Assembly (NCBI GenBank): GCA_030835065.1
Contig: JAUQWR010000120.1
Span: forward strand, 1-7,191
DNA length: 7,191 nt
Direction: 5' to 3'
DNA from: Candidatus Kapaibacterium sp.
GTDB taxonomy: Bacteria; Bacteroidota; Ignavibacteria; Kapaibacteriales; UBA2268
In this document: one piece after another, positions 1 through 6,700 of the stretch
Numbering within the stretch: the stretch's first letter is position 1
How the letters are laid out: every line of letters begins with the position of its first letter
Made by a program: the position numbers and the translations under genes
The notes under the pieces: generated by a model
Told to the model about the DNA's origin: nothing
The model's input: the letters and a program-made list of their open reading frames with translations, nothing else
The model's database searches: none

Positions 1-1
1 A

Positions 2-874
2 GATTATTTGAACCCTGATATTATTGATAATATTAAATCCTCAAAGCTTAAAGTTGTTGTTGATGCTGTTAATGCTTCGGGTTCAATTATTGTTCCAAAA
101 TTTTTAAAACTATTTGGCATTGAAGTAATAGAATTATTCTGCGATAATTCCGGAATATTCCCACATATTCCAGAGCCACTTCCACAAAATTTAACTCAAT
201 TGGCAGATGCAGTAAAATTTCATAAAGCAGATGCAGGAATTTCGGTCGATCCGGATGCAGACAGATTAGTACTAATAGATGAAAATGGAAATCCTATTGG
301 CGAAGAACTTACAATTTCGATAGCTATTGATTCTGTATTCTCAAGGAAAAATGCTGAAAACAAAGCAGTAGTAAATCTCTCGACTACTCGAATATGCGAA
401 GATATCGCTGCTGCTCATAATTGCTCTATCGAAAGAGCTGCTGTGGGCGAAATTAATGTTGTCAAAAAAATGAAGCAAGTTGGAGCAATAATTGGTGGCG
501 AAGGTAGTGGTGGAGTAATCCTGGCTGAATGTCATTACGGCAGAGACTCATTAGTTGGTATTGCTTTGCTACTTCATTTATTAGCTATCAAAAAATCATC
601 ACTATCGAAAATTGCTGATTCATATCCCAAATATGCTATGCTAAAACATAAACAGGGTTTTTCAGGTGATCTTAGCACAACTATTGACAAAATTAAAGCA
701 AAATTCACCAATGCTTCGATTAACTTAGATGATGGTGTTAGAGTTGATTTTAAGGACTCTTGGGTTCAAATCAGAAAATCTAATACTGAGCCCATAATTA
801 GAATTATTTCTGAAGCTCCTGATAAGGATCAAGCCCAAGAATTAATTGATAGTATTGGTCAATTAGTTGATTAA
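2..874 (+). CDS. glmM: Phosphoglucosamine mutase / phosphomannomutase family protein, 5'-truncated by the window edge
   Basis: This is the C-terminal part of an alpha-D-phosphohexomutase. The family moves a phosphate between C6 and C1 of a hexose or hexosamine phosphate in the cytoplasm; GlmM makes glucosamine-1-phosphate for UDP-GlcNAc, and so for peptidoglycan and LPS. The frame is open from base 2 (Asp-Tyr-Leu before the TTG at 8), so that TTG is an internal Leu and the true start lies upstream. Counting from codon 8, visible motifs are VVVDAVNASGS (16-26), FPHIPEPLP (51-59), the metal-binding loop DPDADR (81-86), VGEINV (146-151), the sugar-recognition loop GGEGSGGVI (163-171), and the phosphate-binding loop SNTEPIIR (258-265). 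Domain I with the catalytic phosphoserine is missing, off the window. The motif style matches the GlmM/ManB enzymes of Bacteroidota and archaea. Family membership is secure; glucosamine rather than mannose or glucose specificity is inferred. It converges with the gene at 1072-1281. Confidence 0.9.
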   Translation, partial: DYLNPDIIDNIKSSKLKVVVDAVNASGSIIVPKFLKLFGIEVIELFCDNSGIFPHIPEPLPQNLTQLADAVKFHKADAGISVDPDADRLVLIDENGNPIGEELTISIAIDSVFSRKNAENKAVVNLSTTRICEDIAAAHNCSIERAAVGEINVVKKMKQVGAIIGGEGSGGVILAECHYGRDSLVGIALLLHLLAIKKSSLSKIADSYPKYAMLKHKQGFSGDLSTTIDKIKAKFTNASINLDDGVRVDFKDSWVQIRKSNTEPIIRIISEAPDKDQAQELIDSIGQLVD

Positions 875-972
875 TCCAAATTTTGAATATTTAGAATATA
901 TATTAAGAAGGGATACTGTCGTAAAACTCGTATTGAGTCTCATTCTAATAAAATGGCTTTCCTAATTTTTGT

Positions 973-1007
973 TATGTAGAGACAGGTCTTAGATCTGTCT
1001 CTACATA
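973..1007. repeat. Long near-perfect intergenic palindrome, possible dispersed repeat or stem-loop
   Basis: Two 13-base arms (973-985 and 995-1007; core atgtagagacag / ctgtctctacat) are exact inverted complements around a 9-base centre. If transcribed on the + strand the stem extends inward by a G-U pair (986/994) and two Watson-Crick pairs, giving a 16-bp hairpin with a 3-base loop. It lies between two convergent genes, where a bidirectional terminator would fit, but neither flank has a run of Ts directly after the stem. It is also less AT-rich than the surrounding spacer. A dispersed palindromic repeat (REP or MITE-like) or a transcript-end stabilising hairpin are both possible. The palindrome is seen directly; the role is inferred. 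Confidence 0.7.
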
Positions 1008-1071
1008 TTTGAATATTATTGCTTTTAAGAAACAAGCACATATTCAAGAAATTAGGATAACAAACTATTGA

Positions 1072-1281
1072 TTAGTTCTTATTATCTTTTTTAAGATCTT
1101 TTAATGTAATTAACATCCATAAAAGAGCAAAAAAAGCAGCAAAAGGCAATGAAAACTTTAGCTCTTGCATATAATTAAATTTGATAATCCTTCGATAAGC
1201 AAGGTAGTCAAACACTATATAAAATGTACTGAAGTAAACACATACAGCTAAAGCAAACCTATATAAAACTCTTTCAATCAT
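1072..1281 (-). CDS. Small two-helix membrane protein, unknown function
   Basis: This encodes a 69-residue protein that I do not recognise. It has two hydrophobic stretches, about residues 5-26 (rich in Val, Phe, Tyr and Ala, with one Cys) and about 43-59 (LPFAAFFALLWMLITL region), separated by a basic/polar loop (RRIIKFNYMQELK) and followed by a charged Lys/Asp/Asn tail. This fits a small inner-membrane hairpin protein. I chose the ATG at 1281: it overlaps the ATPase stop codon as ATGA (1278-1281) and has a purine-rich GGGAAAAAGA just upstream. A TTG at 1293 would add four residues (73 aa) but lacks that geometry. The overlap with the preceding gene suggests translational coupling and makes this a real gene despite its size. 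No function can be assigned; it could be an accessory subunit of either transporter component upstream, or unrelated to both. Confidence 0.7.
   Translation of the reverse strand: MIERVLYRFALAVCVYFSTFYIVFDYLAYRRIIKFNYMQELKFSLPFAAFFALLWMLITLKDLKKDNKN
1278..1281 (-). other. ATGA start/stop overlap coupling the ATPase and the small membrane protein
   Basis: Read on the minus strand, the TGA stop of the ATPase (1280-1278) shares bases with the ATG (1281-1279) of the small membrane protein. Such four-base overlaps are typical of genes translated by the same ribosomes. It decides the start of the small gene over the in-frame TTG at 1293. Confidence 0.75.
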
Positions 1282-2390
1282 TCTTTTTCCCAATTATAAA
1301 TTCTATCACCTTTTGCATCAAATGCAAGTAGATTTGACGAATCAAAACAAAAATAAGTATCCTTGTCAAGTGCAAACTCTTGTCTGCCAGTTACTCTTGC
1401 ACACAAAAGTACAGTATTAGTTTTGAAATAAATCAATGTTTCATGACCTAAATATTCAATATTAATAATTTTAGATTTAAAATAAGACATATTTGGAATG
1501 ATTGAATCAGAGACTTTAATCATCTCCGGTCTGACACCAAATTTTATCTTTTTAATTTCTTTGGCTAAATAATTATTAAATTCACTATTTTCAATTTCAA
1601 ATTCTATATTAGAATTATTTTCAATAAATCTAAAGCCCTTTTCACGCGAAATTTTCCCCTCGAAAAAATTCATTTGAGGGCTGCCAATAAATCCGGCAGT
1701 AAATATATTTGAAGGATTTGAATATATCCCGTCGGGGCTATCAATTTGCTGAACAACACCTTGATTCATCAGCACAATCTTAGATCCCATTGTCATCGCT
1801 TCTACTTGGTCGTGTGTAACATAGATTGAAGTAGTACCAAGTTTTTTCTGAAGATTAATAATCTCAGTACGCATTTGCACTCTTAGTTTAGCATCTAAAT
1901 TAGACAATGGTTCGTCAAATAGAAATACTTTAGGTTGCTTTGCAATAGCTCTTCCCAATGCTACTCTTTGTCTTTGACCGCCAGACAATTCTTTAGGTTT
2001 ACGTCTTAATAAATCGCTAAGACCAACTAATTCGGCAATTTCTTCCACTCTATGTTTAATATTGTCTTTAGATTCATTTTTAATTTTTAGTGGGAAAGCA
2101 ATATTATCAAATACATTTAAGTGAGGATAAAGAGCATAATTCTGGAAAACCATGCCAATATCTCTATGCTTAGCTAAAGTATCATTCACAATTTGATCGT
2201 CAAAAAAAATATTCCCACTGCTAATATCTTCCAGTCCGGCAATCATTCTCAACAAAGTAGATTTGCCACAACCTGATGGTCCGACCAATACTACAAATTC
2301 GCCTGCATCTATATCAATACTAACATTATCAACAGCTTTATTACCGTTTGGATAAATTTTAGTAACATTATCAATAAGTACTTTTGTCAA
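1278..2390 (-). CDS. ugpC: ABC transporter ATP-binding protein, MalK/UgpC/MsmX family
   Basis: This is a 370-residue cytoplasmic ATPase that powers ABC import, usually of sugars, oligosaccharides or glycerol-3-phosphate. All catalytic elements are intact: Walker A GPSGCGKST (37-45), Q-loop VFQNYALYPH (81-90, Gln83), signature LSGGQ (135-139), Walker B VFLFDE (155-160), D-loop SNLD (163-166) and H-loop His193. Residues from about 235 form the C-terminal OB/TOBE regulatory region, with FGVRPEM (284-290) and IEYLGHE (311-317). This length and domain set separate it from LolD/MacB-type ATPases, which are about 230 residues and lack TOBE. The start is TTG at 2390, supported by a strong AAGGAG six bases upstream. 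It follows the LolC/E-like gene after 10 nt and overlaps the next gene by 4 nt. No sugar permease or binding protein is in the window, so its transport partner is unknown. UgpC names the family here, not a proven substrate. Confidence 0.9.
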   Translation of the reverse strand: MTKVLIDNVTKIYPNGNKAVDNVSIDIDAGEFVVLVGPSGCGKSTLLRMIAGLEDISSGNIFFDDQIVNDTLAKHRDIGMVFQNYALYPHLNVFDNIAFPLKIKNESKDNIKHRVEEIAELVGLSDLLRRKPKELSGGQRQRVALGRAIAKQPKVFLFDEPLSNLDAKLRVQMRTEIINLQKKLGTTSIYVTHDQVEAMTMGSKIVLMNQGVVQQIDSPDGIYSNPSNIFTAGFIGSPQMNFFEGKISREKGFRFIENNSNIEFEIENSEFNNYLAKEIKKIKFGVRPEMIKVSDSIIPNMSYFKSKIINIEYLGHETLIYFKTNTVLLCARVTGRQEFALDKDTYFCFDSSNLLAFDAKGDRIYNWEKE

Positions 2391-2396
2391 TTTATA

Positions 2397-2402
2397 CTCC
2401 TT
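2397..2402 (-). promoter_or_regulatory. Strong Shine-Dalgarno (AAGGAG) fixing the TTG start of the ATPase
   Basis: On the minus strand AAGGAG ends six bases before the TTG at 2390. Its first two bases fall within the TAA stop codon of the permease gene (2403-2401), so a ribosome terminating on the permease stands on the ATPase ribosome binding site. This supports the unusual TTG start and translational coupling. Confidence 0.8.
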
Positions 2403-3624
2403 AAATAAATTTGATTGCTTTAATTGGAGAAATTTTCAAAGCAATCCAAGCCGTTAAAATTGTCGAAATAAATGATAAAATAATAGAACCGCTGATTACA
2501 ACAAGATAATGAATATAGTTGATGGTTACAGGAAGCTTATTAAGGAAATAAATCTCTCCATCTAAAGAAATCAAACCATAATTTTGCTGCAAGTAACAAA
2601 ATATTAATGCTAAAGCTGCACCTACAAAAGCTCCGCTTATTCCTATCATCATACCTTGATGAATAAATGAAAACAATAAGTCTCTGCGTTTGATTCCTAA
2701 TGTCCTCAATATACCGATAGAATGAGTTTTTTCGACTACAGTAATCAGCAGAGTCGTTATTATATTAAGTACAGCTACCATCGAAATCAAACCAAGCACT
2801 AAAGGTATCGGTTCTTTTTGAAGTTCTATCCAAGAAAAAATTGAACTATGAAGTTCATAATAGGTCATTGTATAATATGGGAATCCCATTTTATCCATTA
2901 TTTTCGAAGAAATTTTATTAATATTATCTAAATTTTTTAATTTTATTTCAAATTTCAAGCAAGAATTATCAGGATATTTAATAAAAGCAGCAAGTTTATT
3001 CAGCGGCATATATATAAGCACATCATCGTATTGCATCATACCAGTCTGATAAATACCAATAACTTCGAATTTGCTAACGTTATAATCACTAATTTCTGAC
3101 GCCGATCCTTTTAATACATAAAGTGCAATATCATCTCCTACTTTTACAGTCATTTTATCTGCTAATGCTTTGCCCAATACAACTTGTTTTTTGACTGCAC
3201 TGGTATCAAAATCAAAAGTACCTTGGTATAATTTTGTAGTGATTCCAGAAATATCAGCATTATGATCAATACCTTTTATCAAAACGCCTTCCACATTAAA
3301 TTTTGATTTTATTAGAGCTTCGCGTTCGATAACCGGACTAACAGATTCAATTTGAGGAAATTCTTTTAAAAGTCTGGATTGATAGAAAGGATAATCAGAT
3401 ATTGGTTTAGTATTAATTTTGGTTACATTTATATGTGAAGTAAAGCTTATTGATGATTTTTTGAGTTCGTTTTCGAAACCATCAAGTATTGATAAAGACA
3501 TAATAAGAGCAATAGTCCCTAGAGCAACACCCAAAAATGCAATTATACGAGCAAAACTAAGAAATCTTCTTTTAGAAGAGTTTGCAAATCTTTTAGAGAT
3601 ATAAGCTGATAATTTTATACCCAT
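2401..3624 (-). CDS. LolC/LolE-type lipoprotein-release ABC permease (FtsX-like family)
   Basis: This encodes 407 residues, the usual LolC/LolE length. In Gram-negative bacteria LolCDE extracts outer-membrane lipoproteins from the inner membrane and hands them to LolA. Architecture: a short cytoplasmic N terminus with basic residues (KRR at 18-20), TM1 about 26-47 followed by the family-typical SILDGFENEL (45-54), a large periplasmic MacB-PCD-like domain about 55-270, then TM2 about 273-297, the coupling-helix motif EKTHSIGILRTLG (298-310), TM3 about 316-344 and TM4 about 373-396, ending in SPIKAIKFI. The start is ATG at 3624 and I see no clear Shine-Dalgarno before it. It is first in a three-gene operon. 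The next gene is a MalK-type ATPase, not LolD, so its own ATPase probably lies elsewhere. LolC and LolE cannot be told apart here, so no symbol is given. A MacB-like permease is less likely, because MacB carries a fused ATPase. Confidence 0.88.
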   Translation of the reverse strand: MGIKLSAYISKRFANSSKRRFLSFARIIAFLGVALGTIALIMSLSILDGFENELKKSSISFTSHINVTKINTKPISDYPFYQSRLLKEFPQIESVSPVIEREALIKSKFNVEGVLIKGIDHNADISGITTKLYQGTFDFDTSAVKKQVVLGKALADKMTVKVGDDIALYVLKGSASEISDYNVSKFEVIGIYQTGMMQYDDVLIYMPLNKLAAFIKYPDNSCLKFEIKLKNLDNINKISSKIMDKMGFPYYTMTYYELHSSIFSWIELQKEPIPLVLGLISMVAVLNIITTLLITVVEKTHSIGILRTLGIKRRDLLFSFIHQGMMIGISGAFVGAALALIFCYLQQNYGLISLDGEIYFLNKLPVTINYIHYLVVISGSIILSFISTILTAWIALKISPIKAIKFI

Positions 3625-3699
3625 ATAGTTTAGTATTTATCAATAAGCAAAACTGCAATTTAATCAATTTTACTAAAATGTCTATATAAGTTTAGAAAT
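3625..3699 (-). promoter_or_regulatory. Presumed promoter region of the permease-ATPase-small protein operon
   Basis: This AT-rich stretch lies between the terminator of the upstream gene and the permease ATG, so transcription of the operon most likely starts here. I could not pick a convincing promoter: neither a good TTGACA/TATAAT pair nor the Bacteroidota TTTG / TAnnTTTG pattern is clear. The call rests on position only. Confidence 0.35.
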
Positions 3700-3727
3700 A
3701 AAAAAAGCCCGGATAAAAACCCGGGCT
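3700..3727 (-). terminator. Rho-independent terminator of the large T9SS-type protein gene
   Basis: Read on the minus strand, a 7-bp GC-rich stem (bases 3727-3721 pairing with 3712-3706, AGCCCGG / CCGGGCT) encloses an 8-base loop and runs directly into seven Ts (3706-3700). It begins 23 nt after the TAG stop of the gene at 3751. It should stop transcription of that gene before the LolC/E-like operon, so the two are separate transcription units. Confidence 0.92.
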
Positions 3728-3750
3728 AATTTTGATTTAATTAGTGCCTA

Positions 3751-6700
3751 CTATCTGGCAATAACTATATTTGCATAATAAGTTTGACCAGCAAGATTCA
3801 ATGTAACAATATATGAACCATTAGCCAACATCAAATCTGATGGATTGAAGTTAATTCTATTGATTCCTGAATTTGCACTATTATCAAACAATACTGTCAA
3901 TTCCTTACCATTAATATCAGAAATAGCCAATCTAGCATGAGCATCTGAAGTAGATTCGAATGCTATAACTGCACTATTTGAGATTGGGTTTGGAGTAACA
4001 GGCAATAATCTATTGTAACCGTTAATATCATAAACACTTACAATACCTGTCTTAGTAACAGTTACAACTGAAGCAGCAGAAGTAATTTCGCCGCAAGTAT
4101 TTGTAACTTTTACAGTGTAAGTACCAGCATCATTAACATCAACATTTGTTTTCTTGAATGAAGCTGTATTGGAGCTTGCAATTGCAGCACCGTCTTTGTA
4201 CCATTCGTAAGTCAATGTGCCACTACCAGCAGCAACAACAGACAATTCTAAATCTTTGCCAGCTGTCAAATCAACTTTTGCCAAAGGTTGTGTAGAAATT
4301 GTTGGACCAACATTAACTATTACTTCAACTTCTTGTGATTCAACTTTAATGCTTGGCATATTAGCAATCTTAGCAATTGCTTTATATTTGCCAGCATCTG
4401 TAGTATTACCAGTAATTGTCAATTCGTTAGTATTAGCATTTTGAATCAAAGCACCATCTTTATACCATGAATATTCAACAGTATATTTGCTGCTGTTTGC
4501 TTCAGCTTCGAATGTTAATTTAACAGGATTTGATTCGCATACTGTAGCGCCTTGAGGCTGAGTCTTAATAGTTAATTTAGCAGCTTCGTTGATCAATGCA
4601 GGTGATGAAGTAGCATTTCCGCAAAGACCTTCAACTACTACATAGTAATAATCGCCATTTTCTGTGATATCAGAAGCTTCTACATGATTGATAGACAATA
4701 CTGAAGAAGTAGTACCAGCAAATTTTGCATTATCAACTAATGTTGTGCTTGTTTGTGTTGATGCATTGTAACGATACCATTGGAACTTGTCTTTGTAGAA
4801 TGGAGGAGTTTTGCCTTTGTGGTGAGCTTCTACAACCAATTCAACTTTAGAACCAAGTTCAACTAATGTGATAGCAGCAGGTTGTTTTGTGATTTGAGTA
4901 GCACGCATTACATAAACTTGAGCAGGAGCAGTATAAACATTCATTATGCCTCTGCAATCCTTAATTGTAAGTTGAGCTACGTATGAACCTGACATTAAAT
5001 AATCTGCTTTGCTAATTTCCAAGAAAGGAGTAATAGCAGTCGGATTTTTAACAGCATCGATTGGTTCGCCGTCTTTCAACCATTGGTAAGCCAAAATTTC
5101 GCCATCGCCAACTACGCCAAGTTTAATATTTTCGTTTTCGCAAATTGTTTGTGATTCTGGTTCGTAAGCAAATTTGAAACGAGGCCATACTTTAATTTGT
5201 GTTTCAGCATATAAATCTAAGTTACATGCAGGAGAACCTTTGATGATACAACGGTATTCACCTGATTGATCCGGACGTGATTTTTCGATTATCAATGTAG
5301 GTGTAATTGCAGATGGATATTCTACTACAGGAAGATCTATCCATACATTATTGCGTTTTACTTGCCATTGGTAACCAGTGATTGTACCAGGACCTGGAAT
5401 AACTGAGAATTTAATGTAAGATTCTTCACAAAGCAACATATAATCAAGTTCATGACCTTCTGCATCTTCTGCTTTGAATGTAGCTGATTCTAATGGAATA
5501 TCCATAGAGATTTTGTATGTAGCTTCTTCGAAAGCTGGACCGCAGTTGCCTGGACCTAATACTTGTACTTTATAAGTACCAACCATGTCATTATATGTAC
5601 CCATTGGTTTCACATATGTGCTTGATGTTTCGCCAAGAATTTCTGTCCAAACGTTTGGACTTGTTTCTTTGAACCATTTGTAACCAATGATAGTACCACT
5701 AGCACTAACAGACATTACGATGTTTGGATCGTGCATACAACCTGTGTAAGTGTTCTTTGGATTGTCAATAGCAACAGGAACTTCCATACCTAAAGTTGAA
5801 GTATTTGTAGTATATGTGTTGCCCATAAATGTAAATTGGCAATAATAATTACCAGCATTCCATTCTTGAGATGATAAAAGTATCAGTTCATTTCTATTAA
5901 CAGAAAATTCACCACTTTCTTCATCTACAGGATTTTCATTGTAATACCAGTTATAAGAATATAAAGAATTGTCACCATTTGTACCAGTACGTGCAATACC
6001 ATCAACAAAACCTGTTATAGAAGGAGTAAACGACCAAACTTGAGTAAATCCTGCACATTTAGCTACACTTGTTGGAAGTGATGTAAAGTTTACTCCAGTA
6101 ACTTGGAAGATATCCGCACCAACAACGTTGTTATTAATAGTTCTTGTTTCGTTATGATAGTCTGTAGTTACATCAGAATTGAGAGCTACAAAGAAGTTTG
6201 TATTTGTAAGCATATCAATAAATGGTAATTCATTTGAAACAAATGTAGGATTTGAAACAAATGAAGTATTATCTGCAGGATAGCTTGTGAGCCAAGTAGC
6301 TAAATCACTTACGTTAGTAGATGTAATTTTTGCTAAATAGCTGCTTGCATTAGAACCAGCTGCTGTGTAGTAGTCATTTCCACCAATTGAAGTAAAGCCT
6401 GTGAAACCTGTTGGAACATAAATTGCAAAGTTACCAGAACCAGAAACATTATGATTAAGAGTATTTTTAATTAAATTGTTTCTTAAAGTTACTGACGTTG
6501 GAGAAGTGCTTGTAAATGCAATACCATAGCTATTACTTAAAGAAGTACCGGCATTAGTTTGGTTACCATACAAGTTGATAGTATTATGAATAATTTTAAT
6601 ACCAGTACCGCCACGAACGGAAATTCCAACCGGATGCCAATAAATAGTAGTAGAATTGTAATTACATGTAGTAAGATTTGAAATTATATTATTAGCAACC

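Noticed and set aside
8..10. TTG as the start of the mutase
   Set aside because: The frame is open upstream, and the mutase would lack its entire catalytic serine domain; the gene is cut by the window edge.
341..535. 64-codon open frame on the minus strand
   Set aside because: It lies wholly inside the mutase gene on the opposite strand, and its product is low-complexity Ser/Phe/Tyr-rich with no recognisable motif; a shadow frame.
973..1007. Palindrome as a classical rho-independent terminator
   Set aside because: No T-run follows the stem on either strand, unlike the clear terminator at 3700-3727; reported as a repeat or hairpin instead.
1063..1077. Short inverted repeat aacta/tagtt around the stop of the small membrane protein
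   Set aside because: Five AT-rich base pairs are expected by chance and there is no T-tract; not a credible terminator.
1291..1293. TTG start giving a 73-residue small membrane protein
   Set aside because: The ATG at 1281 overlaps the ATPase stop as ATGA and has a purine-rich site upstream, whereas TTG at 1293 would destroy that arrangement.
3419..3604. 61-codon open frame on the plus strand
   Set aside because: It is antisense to the N-terminal part of the LolC/E-like permease, whose family motifs are clear in the other frame.
3630..3658. Possible promoter on the minus strand (TTGCAG, 17 bases, TACTAA)
   Set aside because: The -10 match is only three of six, and it would leave almost no leader before the ATG at 3624; too weak in AT-rich DNA.
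4217..4444. 75-codon hydrophobic open frame on the plus strand
   Set aside because: It is antisense to the Ig-like domains; the Leu/Ala/Val-rich product is what the reverse complement of a Ser/Thr/Asn/Lys-rich coding region tends to give.
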